Shown here: piece by piece, positions 36,359-50,329 of the stretch
Layout: each line of letters opens with the position of its first letter
Position numbering within the stretch: the first letter of the stretch is position 1
Assembly: GCA_002914805.1 (NCBI GenBank)
Contig: JXTB01000006.1
Span: 1,373,288 to 1,437,287 of the forward strand
Direction: 5' to 3'
DNA from: Parasponia andersonii
Taxonomy: Eukaryota; Streptophyta; Magnoliopsida; Rosales; Cannabaceae
Length of the DNA: 64,000 nt
Made by a program: the position numbers and the translations under genes
Notes under the pieces: generated by a model
What the model saw: only the letters and a program-made list of their open reading frames with translations
Told to the model about the DNA's origin: nothing
Databases searched by the model: none

Positions 36359-37381
36359 ATAGTTTTAGGTCATTACCAACCAAAAAAAAAAAAAAGTTTT
36401 AGGTTTTCTCCGGTAGCTAGATATCGATTATGAAGATCTACAATTGGGACTTAGGAGTAATAATATTTTAGCTAGGACTTATTTATTGGTATAGTTTCTA
36501 CTGTTTCTTAAAGTTTTTTTTTGACTATTTAATTATTGACTTTATTTTAGACTAATATATGGTCCTCGGTATGCTTTATAGTATCTTATTTCTTTTTTCT
36601 TTCTTAAATTTGTTTTTTTTATGACACTGACATAGTTATGTGCAAATGAGTAGTATAGTATTATCATAAGATACATATACAATTAAAAAAAAAAAATTAA
36701 GAATCTATATTATATTGGTTGTTTGCATATAGTATATGTATATTTTTGTCTCTAGGATTATTCTTTCATACATCAATATTAAGGATCCGGTACCGAAAAA
36801 GAAAATTAGGTATTGTTATATACTATTGGAGTAAACAAATTATAAGAATTAGAATTGGAATTGGAATAGATGCAGTGAAATTAACCTATTATTATATTTT
36901 GAACTTGATCAAATCTACACATAGAGTAAAAGCAAAAATATCCCTTGAAAATTCTATACATATATACATTACTTAAATTCTAACTACCACATATATAAAA
37001 CTAAGGACCATAGCATTCCTTTAAAAAAAAAAAAAAGAAAGGAGGAAAAAAAAAACTTAGGACTTGATCAAAACTTCATTTTTAATCGCGTCTTTTAATG
37101 CATGGATAACTTTGGCCACTAATGAGACACCATCCAGATTTACAGTATGTGCCAATAAGGCTATTAGTATATTTCCTATTACAATGAGCATATAACAAAA
37201 GGTTTAGTTAGGTCGTTCATTTTTCCATATGGGAAATAGATCTTTTGAATGAATTAAGCCAATTAACCTTAATAGAAATATTAGAACTATTAGAACGAAG
37301 AACGTTTGGATAAAGAAAAACCTTAATAGAAATATTAGAACGAAGAACGTTTGGATAAATAAAAAAATGACACATGTTGCT
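36359..37381. other. 3' flank of GDSL gene and AT-rich spacer
   Basis: No gene is recognised. A short tandem duplication is at 37267-37364, where CCTTAATAGAAATATTAGAA and GAACGTTTGGATAAA occur twice, the first copy carrying an extra TATTAGAAC. The open frame at 36719-36976 is low-complexity and not supported. Confidence 0.4.
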
Positions 37382-38017
37382 CTTACCTAGAAAAAGAAAT
37401 ATTGTCGCCTATCCATGCTTCAGGATATATATTTAATTCTGGCAACATCTATTGGGACGACAAAAGCAAATCTATTGGAACGACAATAGAGTTGACGGAA
37501 TTATTGATGGGTCTAAATGTCACCAAAAATTTCACTGTTCGTCGTCCCAATATACTGAAAAATATTATCCCAATTCTAGATTGAAAAAAAAAAATGCCGC
37601 ATCCAATTCTAGGGCCTTTTTGTTCAGAAAATACCTAAAACTATTGGGGCGGCATGTCATCTCAATAGAGCTGAACATGTCATGCCAATAGATGTTCGAT
37701 TTTTAGAGTTTCAAACCTATTTCTTTCCCATTTTCAAACACACTCCTATTTCTTCAGTCTGTCATCTCTTATCTCTCCGACGTTCTCTCTCCACTATTTT
37801 TGAATTTAAATCTCTCTCTCTCTCTGTCATAGCACTTTTGTCCGGTGCCCGTCGCTGCTACCCGTAGCTCTCTCTCTCGTCTCTACCTTCTCTCGTAATA
37901 TTGGGTAAGACTTCTTCCTCTATATTATTTCGTTTTTGATTTAGGAATGTATAATATAACGTTTTTGATTTAAGAATGTATATTTGGTTACAATTAGAGA
38001 ATTTATTGACAATGTCA

Positions 38018-41000
38018 CTATGTCAATGGCAGAATGAGTATTTCATAAATTAGAAATACCAAAAAGAAATAAATAAAAAGACTCAATTCATTCAAAATTT
38101 TGCCCCTCGGTCTCTAACCTTTCAAAATTTGCCTCAACAAAATATTTATTTGAAAATAAAATTCCACAGTTATACATCACTCATTGAATATAGACGGTAA
38201 ATAAAAAAATTATTTTAATAGTCGTACATTACAAATCATCTCACTCAAACTCAAACATAATTAATACAAACCATGTTCAGATTTCATATTCTAATTTATA
38301 AAATTTAATGAAATCCAAATTCCTACTCAAATCTAAATATTTCACAAGTCTCATAGGAATTTACCAAAATATAAATAAACTATTTGTTCTGCAAATACCT
38401 CAATCTATCTCTTCTTATCCAAATTACACTGAGTGCCACCTGAGGAGAGGAAAAGGAGTGAGCTAATGCCCAATAGAGAATCGATTATAAGTTCTTACAT
38501 ATATATAAAATATACTCATGTTGAAGGTCCTGCATGGTTTGTATCTCATTCAAAACATTTCACAAAACTCAAGTAGAAATCATAATCCAATGGTTCAAAT
38601 ATTTCAAACTATTGTAATATCCATCAAAACCAGTACATATTCATTCAAGCCAATATATGACCATGTATGCCATCATGATGTCCGAAGTGTCCTAATGGAT
38701 CACTCGAAAGTCTGAGCCACCTAAAGAGGCGTTGTAAGTCCGATCGCCCGATGTGGGGCATCGTAAGTCCGATCACCCTATGTGGAGCATCGTAAATGTG
38801 TGAATGTATGAAATTTTTATATGAATGATTGGATAGGGATATACCATATTTCCACAAAATCGCAAAATAATCACGCAGTATTCTTTAATCAAATCACTTC
38901 CGGTCCTCAAAATTGAGTTCTCAAACCATTTTAGATTTTCTAAAAATTTTGGCATTACAACAGCTATTTTCTATCAAAACTCAAAAATCTAATTTTTTTG
39001 CAGAAAACAATCCAAAACAGTATATATGACACGCCAACCAGTATGATGTGTCTCTCAAGCGGTTTATATATCAAATCAGGTCAAAAATGTACATAAACAC
39101 AATCCTTATAAATTATTTTACGAAATTCTATATTTATTGAAAATATGTGAAATTCATAAATTAAATTAATTTTGGAATTAAGTAATCGAATCCCTGAACT
39201 AACTGGTAAAACACTCTTTTTATGCATTGATACTCTTGTTTTACTTGAGTTTTATTTTCTCATGGCTCTCTCTCCCTCCATTTTATCAGCTTATGGAGCA
39301 GCATATATATGTAGTTTTCCTCCGAGCGAAGATCAGTGCGTAAGCTATGCAGTGGACAGCTTCCTGTTGAAGGATCGCTCGAATAATTCTTCCATTGAGT
39401 AATTTTCTCCGCAACAGATTCATCGTAGTAGCTGCTTGTTTCTTTACAGTATTATGGTTGAACTGAAAGTTGTTAGTTCTTGTAATGAATCCATGATTAG
39501 CGTTTTGAACAAAATTAATGCATATAGTTTTACGAAGTTGCAACGTTAACTACTAACTTACCTGTATCAAAACATCTAACGTAACCATATCTCAATAGGA
39601 AAGTAAAAACAAAATTAGGAAAAATATAAATGATAGGAAACTTAGTAGTGAAGCGAAGAAACGAAGAGTGGAATATCGGGTTAAGATGAAGGACGGGATC
39701 AGCACTCCAGCTCCATCTCAGATCTTTCGCGCAAGGAGTTCAATCCTCCAGTTGGATTCACCGGTAATGTCTCGTTAGAGAAGATGAAGGAGAAAGAACC
39801 TGTTAGAATTACATCACGGGGTTTGACGAGCATGGACGAGAAGGCGGACGACATTTCGGGAGTTTAATTATTTATTTAATTATGTAGTTTTTGGAATCAG
39901 TTCTAAATTGGATAATTTATATATCTAACCTAGCATTTTTGGATACTCTGAATTCAGTAATGAAATCCGTTTTATGATTTGAAGCTCCGTTTGAAAATCA
40001 AGTTTTCAAACCAAAAAATCAAAGGTTCGAAAATGACACTCGGCCCTCCAAATGATACCACGCCTTTTCCATAACCTCGTAATACCAATTGGACACTTGA
40101 TTTAGCTAGAGATTCGATTACTTGATCTTTAAATTGGTTTGATTTTGATTTTCATATATTTTGAATAATTATGGAATTTCGTGAAATAATTCATAAAAAT
40201 ATGATTTATATCTGTTTCGACTTGATTTAATATATAAACTGTCTAGGAGGCACGTCACATTAATTTGCATGTTATATATAATATTTTGAACTATTTTCTA
40301 CAAGAAACTAGTTCTTGGGTTTTGATAAAAAATGACCGTTACAATACCGAAATTTTTAGAGAATCCAAAATGGTTTGAGAACTCAGTTTTGAGAATTAAA
40401 TGATGTTTGATTAATGAATAATACATGGTAGTTTTATGATTTTGTGGAAATGGTGCATATTCTTATTTTGTCATTTATATAGCATTTACATGCATTCACA
40501 TACTTACGCGGCCGTCGAACTTACAATGCCCTGGATGATCGGACTTATGACACCTCTTTAGGTGGCTTAGACTTACAAGTTATCCACTAGGATACTTCAG
40601 ACATTATGATTACATACATGGTTATATGTTGACTTGAATAGATATGTACTGATTTTGATGAATATTTTATAATCGTTTGGAATGTTTGAACTATTACACT
40701 ATAATTTTCACTTGGGTTTTGAGAACTATTTTGAATAGAATGCTAACCATGTAAGACATTCAACGTAAGTATATTTCTTATGTAAAAAAAACTTATAATC
40801 AATTCTTTACTGGACAATAGCTCACCCCTTTCTACCTCTCAAGTGGCACTCACTATGATTTGGATCGGGAGACCTAGTTCGAAGTATTATATAATAACTA
40901 GTCTATTTATAGTTTGATAAATTCCTACGAGATTGTAAAATATTTAGATTTGAGTAGGAATTTGGGTTTCATTAAACATTATGAAATAGCATGTGAGATT

Positions 41001-41283
41001 TGGATGTAGTTTGTATTATTTATGTCTGTATTTGAGTGTGAGATGATTTTTGATATATGATCATTAAAATAATCATTTTTAAATACAGTCTTTGTTTAAT
41101 GAGTAGCGCATAACTGTGAGTTTTTATTTTTAATTAAATATATTATTGAGGTCAGTTTGAAAAGTTAAAGTCCCTAGGGTAAATTTTTGAATTAAATGAG
41201 TCATTTTAAAAATAAAAATATTTTTGGTATTTCTATTTTATGAAATGTCCATTCTGCCACTATCTCCGGACTCGGGTTGTGAC
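38018..41283. repeat. Large inverted repeat, two 1.2 kb arms
   Basis: The left arm (38018-39205) read backwards matches the right arm (40093-41283). Shared words include TGGCAGAATG, CTCATTAAACA-like, GAGTAGGAATTTG and AGGTGGCTTAGAC. The spacer is about 890 bases. The right arm ends CTCGGGTTGTGAC, like the ends of the LTR family at 17621 and 710, so the arms may be two related LTRs in opposite orientation. A foldback-type transposon is an alternative. The arms are well diverged and non-coding. Confidence 0.7.
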
Positions 41284-42229
41284 GATTATTTCAGATAACA
41301 AATCAATGTTTCTTTAGGATGATTATAAATCTGATTGTTTTAGATATAGCAGATGCTGTAACATTACTGTGCAGAATCAGCAACAAGCACAAATCAGCCT
41401 TGATTATAAAAATCTTATTTTTGACTGATTTAATTGACTTCCAATAAACATTTATGATAATTTTAACGTATTTTATAGATTGTCAAATATTGAAAGACCT
41501 CAAGTACTATAAATAGGAGTCTAGGTTAGAGTCCTAGGTGTGCTATATATATATATATATATATATATTGCCATTAGAGCAATTCTTTATTCAATTTGTT
41601 TATACTTTGTACTGTGTGACTTTGAGAGATTCTTAGTCGAAAGAGTATTTCAAGAGAAATATATCAAATCTTCGAAAGAAGAGAGAAGTGCATCTAGTCT
41701 TCGAAAGAAGACAGGTTACGAGAATATCTGAAGAGAGTTCAAACAGAAGAAATCACATCAAGTCAAAGGAAGCTCATTAGACGAATTAGTGAAAAAGTAT
41801 TTGTATGTTGCAATATTTAAAAAAGAGAGTCTTTTAAATTTGATTAATGTTTGTACTCATATTAAACTTTACTAATAAATTTATTTCTCTAAGTGTGGCT
41901 CCTTGATCGTAAACTATCGAGAGATAATTAAACTAAGTAAAATATTATGTATCAAGTTTTAACTTTTTTGGTGATACAATATTTGTATTATAATTTTCTA
42001 CAACCACCTTACATAATTTATTATATTCAGTAAGAATGAAACGGTCATAACAAGTTCTACTGCTTGTCTGCTTCTAACTAATACTCACCTTGTTTTTGAT
42101 GAATTATGTTGACAGCTTGTTTGTTTCGCAACTCTTTTTAAGTTTTTAGAAGCTGACAGCTTTGATCCTTACGAGAAAATTCACTCTATGGCACATAAAC
42201 TAATTTGGATTATAGTTCATATATTTAGG

Positions 42230-42461
42230 TACTAATTCATTTATTTATAGACTATCTATAAGTATTGTTTTATCTAATTAAATTTGGTTACACACGTTTT
42301 TTAATGGTAAAAATAAAGAAAAAATTATTAAATAATGTATATTTATTTTTATTATTATTATTATTTCTAACTATTCAAATTATGCTAGTCATTAAAATAT
42401 GATCCAATGATGAAAAAAATACCTATAAATAGATTTTAAAAAATTATTGAATTGGTAACTT
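42230..42461 (-). mobile_element. (TA)n-inserted MITE, copy C (internally deleted)
   Basis: The right end, TTATTGAATTGGTAACTT, matches that of copy B, as does the interior GGTTACACACGTTTTTTAAT and CTATTCAAATTATGCTAG. Copy C lacks the middle section holding GATCACC and GTGCATCATTAATG. Its left end is decayed. It lies inside the CACTA element. Confidence 0.55.
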
Positions 42462-43138
42462 GTATATATTCACTAATACATTCTCATGGTCAATCTGCAT
42501 AATTTTAATTCCACAAATTTCCTATGTTTTTAGTGGTTACTATAGACTATAGTGGCGTTTAGCATTGTACTATTGTTTTTAGTAAGGTTGTTGAGAAAAT
42601 CTTTTAGTAGGATTCATATAATATAGTTATAATGGAATCACGTAGAATACGTCTCTAATTGCTAAGGCTGAAATTGGTTTGGCTGGGTTGCTCTAGTTTT
42701 TTGAAAAAACTTTCACTAACAATAAATACTTTTTATTATTTTAATTAATTAATGATAATTATAATTTGGTTTTAATTATTATGTTATATTTTACAATAAT
42801 ATGTTAATTTTGTACTATTTGTATTGTAACTATTTTAGCATAATTAAAAAAAATACAAAATTACTATAATTGCCTTTTAAAAAAACTCACTGTAACTCTA
42901 TTGGGTGACAGATATCGTCCCAATAGATAATACATAACTTTTTAAAAAAATTATTGAATTATAATATAAAGTTCTCTTTTCAATTACTGAATTATGTGAC
43001 CCAATAGGGTTATATATTTTCTGAAAATAGATTGTCATCTAGTTATCGGGACAAATCTACTAGGACGAGGTATTGGAGCGACACTGGAACTTATTGGGCC
43101 GACAATTGTGGCCCCAATATATTGTATTTTCTGTAGTG

Positions 43139-44261
43139 CCAAAAACCACACGTTTACTTGAAATATCCTATCACATAGCGTTTCTTGATCACTAACAAGA
43201 ACGACATGCAGTTTAATAGTCTTTTGTCCAAAACAAAACCTGTTTTAAACGACATCGTCTACTAGAAAAATCCTTATCATTAGTTAACTATGACAATGTC
43301 GTTTCTTGATAGTTACAAGAACAACATGCAGTTTTATAGTCTTTTATCCAAATGACATCTTTTACATGTTTTAAAAATAAACCTTGTTTCCATTTCCTTT
43401 TTGTAATACACCACTATTTTTTTAGGTCTACACGATGCCTAATTTGCTACTTTGCTTTCGTTTATATGGAGAAAAGACGTATGGATTGTCGTTTAAATTT
43501 TCAATAATTTGTTGTCTATATCAGGGGTTAATTTTTAATGTTTTAAAAAAAAAAAGAAAACAGGTTAGTTTCAAGATGTACAATTTTGGATCCAGTATGT
43601 TACCCCGAATTTCGCTATTATTGCTAAATTTGCCCTTTCGTCAAAGTTAATAGAGTATAATATCTACTTCATCAAAAATGAAATATATCCACATAAATTC
43701 AAAGTCTAAGGTAGCACAAAACTATAATTGGAAGGCTAAACAATAGAAACACTAAAATTCGAGAACCATCGGTGAAACTAACCCTTATTTTTCTTCTCTT
43801 TTTTTGGTTATGTATTGGAAATTCTAATGCATGTTATTCTGAATATTATATTACACTACAATTCCTACAAAACATTTATTTTTTCAAAAACAAATGGACA
43901 CTTGGTTGAATTTTTCTAGTTAAATCTCCAAAGCTTTCGATATTTGACTATATATCTATCTAAATTTGACAAATTTTTAATAGAAAAGCCCAATGTTGCA
44001 GCAATATCATAATTCGATGTCGCGTATATCTAAGTTGAAAATTTGGGGGAGAAAATGGGTTTGTGTGACTATAACTCTGAGAACCATAAACGAAATTAAT
44101 TAGATCAATATTCGACATTATGTCCTTTAATTTCGAAAGGGAGATGTTGTACTTCAATGTTTGTTGTCGTTTTCTAGGAAAAGACGTTAATCTTGTTTTG
44201 ATTTTTTGTCGTTTAACATTCAAAAGACATGTCGTTCTTAGTGAAAGTTAGTAGTTGTCGC
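43139..44261. other. Spacer between the CACTA element and the broken GDSL copy
   Basis: No gene is seen. A unit containing GTTTCTTGAT, ACAAGAAC, ACATGCAGTTT and ATAGTCTTTT recurs at 43182-43232 and 43311-43361. The end (44142-44261) is one member of a direct repeat whose other copy is at 52771-52888. Confidence 0.45.
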
Positions 44262-44920
44262 CTTCTTCTTTTCTTTGGCTTTTTTTTTTTTTTTGGCCCA
44301 CTCTTAGTCACCGCATCTCTGTCCATACACGCTGTTTTCACCTTTGGGGATTCTTTTAGATTTAAAAACAAATTTTGCAGCGGAATATTTGCCCAAGAAC
44401 TTTAAAAATTTTCTCAAAATAATTGACTATATGAGTGCATAGTATTAATACAAAGTAAATAGGATCATACAAATAGAATAGATCTAATACCTCTTGTAGC
44501 CCATTAGCAGATCCAACTTTTTCTGTCCTCTAAGCTACGTTCTTCCAATCCAAGCCTCAAGCATAACTGAATGAACGTGTGGATATTGCGTACAATTTCT
44601 TAAAACTCACATTTTTGGTCTTTATAATATTCTCAACATATGAGATTGCAAGAGTTTATTTTACAAAGAATAAGAAGATTCTCTTCTTTTTCTCTCAAGT
44701 TTATAGAGACTTTGTAGAAAAATAATACATAATATATTCTAGTATCTACTAGGGTTTCCTTTATATATATATATATATATATATATTAAACTATTTAATA
44801 AATAAATTAATTAATCATATTAATTAATCATTATTTATATATTGAACCGTAAGTATCTTTTTATGAAACAAATGTAAAACTTTTTTTATTTATATATATT
44901 TAATTAATTAATCTAATTAG

Positions 44921-46563
44921 GTACATGTATCTATATCGTGAATAATCATCAATAAATGTGACAAAGTATTTGTAACTACCTCTTGCTTGTACATTCAATG
45001 GACCATATATATTATTATGCACAAACACAAGGGGTTCTTTGGCCCTTTCGCTCTTTGCTGAGAAAGATCTTTTAGTCATTTTCCCTTCTAGACAAGATTC
45101 ACTAACTGGTAGAGTACCAACTTTTAGCTCTCTTAAAGGACTATCCTTTACAAGTTTGTTTATCCTATCTAGATTGATATGCTCTGACCTAAAGTGCCAA
45201 AATATATATCGTCGTCATGAGAAATTTTATACTTTTCAGGTTTGAGATGTTTTATTTTAAACATTTCGGTATTAAGCAGTGATTGTACGTCCGGTCTTAA
45301 CATATAAAGTCCATTCTTCATTTTTGCAAAACAAATATTTAAACCATTTCTAGAAATAATAATCTCATTATTAAGAAAAAAAAATACCAAACATTTGTTC
45401 AAATAGTTTGGAAATAGAAATCAAATTCCTACGAAAATCAAGAATAAAATAAACATTGTTCAATAATAAAAATTTATTCCTAAAATGAAGACGAATGACT
45501 CCCATTGTTTTTGCCAAAACTATGGCTCCATTACCTACTCTTATCGTAAATTTCCTGTTGGCAAGCTCCTTTGAAGAACTAAGTATCTGAAAAGAAGAAT
45601 AAACATGATTAGTAGCTCCTGAATCAACTATTCAGGGAGATGTATCAAATAAATCCTCTTCCATTAAACAAGTATCTAGAACAAGTAAATCATATTTACC
45701 TTTCTTCTTATCTTTCAATTCGGAGAGATACTTGTTACAGTTTCTCTTCTAATGCCCTTCAACTCCACGGTGAAAATATTTTTCCTTAGGCTTTTTGTCA
45801 TTGGAGTTGTTCTTCTTAGTACTTGTGTTGCCCTTTTTGCTCTTTTTAGGCTAAGACCTAGAGCCACTCTTGCTCTTGCTCTTCTTATTTTTATTAGAGA
45901 TAAAAGGATTTTTTTTTGCAATATTTGCTTCAGAAATAGTTGCTGAACCATCTTTACCTTTATCTTTTAATATCGATTTGAAGGTTTGCAGTTTATTGAG
46001 CAGTTGAGTCATTATATAATTCAACTTGTTCATAACATAGTTACTCTTGAATTGAAGAAAATAAGATAAGAGTAATTCCAGAATCATACTCACTTGAGTG
46101 CGGTCATCAATCATAGTCTCGTGAACTTTAGCCTCTCCAAAGAAATTGATCATGTTCAAAACATAATCTCTCACTGGAGTTCCTCTCTTCATCTTCATAT
46201 GCATAGCCTTTTTAATGACGTCATTGCGAGATTAATTAGATTGTTGTCCAAACATGGCTTGGAGAGACTCTATTATCTCATAAGTAGTTTCTATCTTTTC
46301 GTGCTTAGTTCTAAACATGTCGGTCATGCCTGCTAACATATAGCAACAAGCTTTATTATTGGCATGAGTCCACTTTTTATAGCTTTTTCATGCAGCATGA
46401 GTAGCATTAGCGGCAAGTTGTGGAGGTCATTACTCTGTAAGCACAAACTTATAGTTTTCACTAACAAATGTGATATTTACATTACTTTGTCACTTGATAA
46501 AATTATCTCCAATTAATGTTTCATTTGAGAGTAAAACGATAATGAGATTCGAGGTTGACATGT
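44921..46563 (-). pseudogene. gag-protease-integrase fragment of copia family B
   Basis: Gag runs from about 46563 to 45750 with stops; its best open part is 45851-46204 (GTPVRDYVLNMINFF). The protease segment near 45640 has VDSGATNHV preceded by a Trp-to-stop change. The pre-integrase zinc-binding region, with pieces such as GLYMLRPDV and ESCLEGKMTKRSF (about 45050-45400), leads to the integrase start, which is cut at 44921. Confidence 0.85.
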
Positions 46564-47800
46564 TTGTTGAAATTAAATAAATAAAATAAAATTCAACATA
46601 TTTGAAAATAAATATCACAAAGAATTCAGAATAGTAAACGTGATGTATGGCGCAAGTAAGTAAATACATAAACTTAATTACTAATTCTACGGTAATTCAA
46701 TTTTCTCTAATTAAGTATCGTCGTAGGATATGTCACATAATTATTAATTGAATTGAGACATTCTCAATTAATAAATAAAACATTAAAATATCACATATTT
46801 TCTTTTATTTATTAAATACCATTTTATGGTAAGGATACTATTAGCAATTTAATTGTATTCTCATAAGTGTGACCCCTTATTTCAAAATTTAGCAACTTAA
46901 CTCAAAGTTGTCGCCATCAGGTCAGTCAATTTTGAAATACATTTTAAAATCTTATCTCTTAGAAATTAAGCTTTGTTATTAATTTAAATGGACATCCTCT
47001 ATAGGAAGGACCGAATCTAAGCGCCTCTAGGTGCCAATTAAATCTCACGGTGTTTAATTAATAATAGAGACTGTGGGATATATTGTTATATACCCCTCTC
47101 CCACTCATTATTTAAAAATCTTATGTGTTTTTACTTATAAACATCCAATATTTTATTTAACCCAGTTATTATATCTAATATAATTTTCTAAATTAATTTA
47201 TTAGTGTAATCTCATTGGTCCTAAATGAATTACTAGATTTTTCAAAATCTAAATTTATTATTATAGGAATAATTTGGCTAATCTGGTTAATCTAACTAAT
47301 AAGGATAGCTTTAATTAAATGAGTATGATATTACACAAATTTTAACTATTATACTTAAATCATATTATTCAAATTTTTTTAATTCCTACTTAATCTAATT
47401 AAATTAGTTATATTCTAACTAAACTATTTTAGCATGAATATAACATGTATGCATGACATTCATAAATGACTACGAGTGAGTATAATGAACGGAATGTTAT
47501 AATGCATGGCCATGTTATACATATCACATATAATATAACAATAAAATAAAATAATATTTGGTCGAGTCCCTTAGGAAAGTACAACCCAATAAAATATTGA
47601 ATTACAGAGAATCAAAGGCACGCAAGCTCAAAAGCTATCCGCTGGTCTTCTTGGACTTCCTTTCTTCTTTTGGTATTTTTACAAATCAAATTTGTAAAAG
47701 CTGATATTGCTATAAATACTTTTATGAGACTAACCTAGCCAATATAATTATCTAAATAATCATTTGAGCCTAGGCCCTTTTTTTTTTTAAACGTAACTTA

Positions 47801-47831
<31 letters not shown>

Positions 47832-48330
47832 ATATACATTAAGTTTTATATATATAACATATATTAATATGTATATATATTTCTTATATATAAAAAAATT
47901 TCGTAAGCACCTGGCGTGAAACCAAGTGCGTTTATATATATAATATTATTTTATATATATATAAGATATATTAATATATATATTATATTTTTTTTAAAAA
48001 AAACTTTTTTTATGAGTTCTTTGGAGCATCGGGTCGGCTTCAAGTGGTAACATTTCCATTATTTTCTTTGTACATTATAAGGAAAAAGAAAGAAAAATAT
48101 AACAAAACCTAAACCTCAAAATTAGAGTTTACATATTTTGATCTAATGAAAATAAATTGTAAAAAATTAAAACATAAGGAACCATATAATTAATGACCAA
48201 ATACAACCATTCATCTATAATATGATAACTTATCCATTCATTATCAAATACATATAAAAATTAATGCAATATCCACCCATGTATACAAATAATTAATACT
48301 ATATACTCATATAACTCCTCTGATACCAAT

Positions 48331-50226
48331 TGTTAGATTTAAACACGATTTTCATAGCGGAAGATTGGTCAGGAACTTTCAAAATTTTTTTCAAAAGAAT
48401 TGATTATATGAGTGTATAGTATTAATTCAAAGCAAATAGGAACATACAAAAAGAATATATCTAATACCTTTTGTAGTCTATCAGCGGATCCTAGCTTTTC
48501 TGTCTTCAAAACCACGATCTTACAATCCAAGTCTTAAGCAAAATGAATGAACGTGTGGGCGTTGCGTACAATTTTTTAAAACTCACATTTTTGATCCTTG
48601 CAATATTCTCAACACATGAAATTGCAAGAGTTTATTCTACAAAGAATAAGAAGATTCTCTTCTTTTTCTCTCTAGTTTATGAAGGCTCTATAGAAAAATA
48701 ATAGGTAATGTATTCTACTATCTACTAGGGTATTCTAGTATAATACGTATATGTGAGCGTTACGTATAATTTCTTAAAACTCACACTTTTGGTCCTTGCA
48801 ATATTCTTAACACATGAGATTGCAAGAGTTTATTCTACAAAGAATAAGAAGACTTTCTTCTTTTTCTCTATAATTTATGGAGACTATATAGAAAAATAAT
48901 ATGTAATATATTCTAGTATCTACTAGGGTTTCCTTTATATATATATATTAAATTATTTAATAAATCAATTAATTAATCATATTAATTAATCATATATATA
49001 GATGAATTAATTAAATATATATATATGAATAAGAAAATTTTAGTCAGTTTCTCAATTTTTATTTATCTAATTATCTAATAATTAGATATTTTAAATTCAA
49101 AATTTAAACAAATTGAGAAACTTATCTCTCCATAAATTTAAATTAATTAATAACAATTATTAATTATATATAGATAAACTATTTATCTAGACAAAGTATA
49201 CAGTAAGAGAAGTAATGTAATATCTAATACAATGTCTATAAGAGGTAGAACTGAAGACCTATGGACTCGTAATTCAAGCTCCAATAAATTATGATGATTA
49301 ATTAAACTCTTTAATTAATTTGTCTAATTTATTAATTTAAGTATTATTCCACTAAAAATCTAGAATTGCACTCTTGAAGTTATAGAATTAATTTACTCAG
49401 AAAACAGCGAGCATTCCATCGATTTAATCATTACATATAGTTCAATTCTCCCTAGACAATTCATAATTTGAGTTAGGTTATATTCTATCTACCTCTCAAA
49501 TTACATTTTTATTCTTGTATACCATTGATTCTCTAATGAACAATTAATTTATAAATTTATTATAAATTGAGTATTCAAAATGTTCAAGTCCTGAATTAAT
49601 ACACAAGGGAATCATCTTTCTAGCTTTCTAATGGAAGGAATGGATTCTATATCTGTAAGTTACATTCTCAACTACTCACCTCATCATGCTCCCAAGATAC
49701 AAATATTTCAATCTTTTTTAAAAAACAAACATTTAACAAGTATGTTAAAGAATATAATGTTATAAATAGGAGTCTATAACTACTCAAGATTAAGATTGAT
49801 CTACATATGATCGTCTAGTGACATTATTTGAACTCTCAACAATTAATGGAATTTATGTGAGATTCAAATCATGTCCAATCCAGTCCTATATAATTGAATT
49901 ATATAAAGTACTTCTATTGTGATGTCAACACATCAATAGCCCAAATAAGACTATTACATTCTCAATGTTAATGGATTGTACTAATAATATTTAATTAAAG
50001 ATTTCAAACTTAATTTATTATTATAGACTATATTTAGTTTATTATTCATAAATTTAATCCTCGTATATATAACACTTATATATTAAATTTATGGTCACAC
50101 GAATAAATTAAAGATTTTCTGATATTTAAAGACATACAAATTATGCACAAATTCAAATAAAAAAATATCATTTTATTAATTCAATAAATATCCAAATATA
50201 CTATTTTTATGACACAAACCCTAATA
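48331..50226 (-). repeat. 5' LTR of copia family B (1896 bases)
   Basis: On the plus strand it starts TGTTAGATTTAAACACG and ends AACCCTAATA (the expected CA is TA). It holds an internal tandem duplication of about 190 bases, with GCAAGAGTTTATTCTACAAA at about 48624 and again near 48823. The same LTR start is seen at 44354 (first bases decayed) and at 63600. Confidence 0.85.
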
Positions 50227-50329
50227 GATTCCACTGAGAGGACCACCTTCCGTACGACTGAGACTTTTCGACTCACACACCCACGGGAAGATACTCCAAC
50301 GGCAAGTTGACCACAGACTATCTTGATCC

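Larger units (their letters stand above)
37382..43138. mobile_element. Degenerate CACTA-type DNA transposon, with nested repeats
   Basis: The right end read backwards starts CACTACAGAAAATAC, the signature of plant CACTA (En/Spm) elements. The left end reads CTTACCTAGAAAAAGAAAT, a decayed version. Near both ends, subterminal repeats of CTATTGGGACGACA type occur in both orientations (37447-37690 and 42897-43130), as expected for transposase binding. The 3-base target duplication is not recognisable, so the left boundary is uncertain. Inside lie CT-rich, leader-like sequence (37740-37910), a large inverted repeat (38018-41283) and a MITE (42230-42461). No transposase remnant is seen. Confidence 0.6.
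44354..50226 (-). mobile_element. Ty1/copia element (family B) inserted in the GDSL copy, internally deleted
   Basis: GATTC occurs on both sides (44349-44353 and 50227-50231), a perfect 5-base target duplication. The element reads right to left: 5' LTR 48331-50226, primer-binding site TGGTATCAGAGG (48317-48328, minus), a long non-coding leader to about 46563, then gag, protease and the start of integrase. It then stops at 44921, just after FIDDYSRYRYMY, and runs into a shortened 3' LTR (44354 to about 44832). The rest of integrase, reverse transcriptase, RNase H and the polypurine tract are deleted. It cannot move on its own. Confidence 0.9.
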
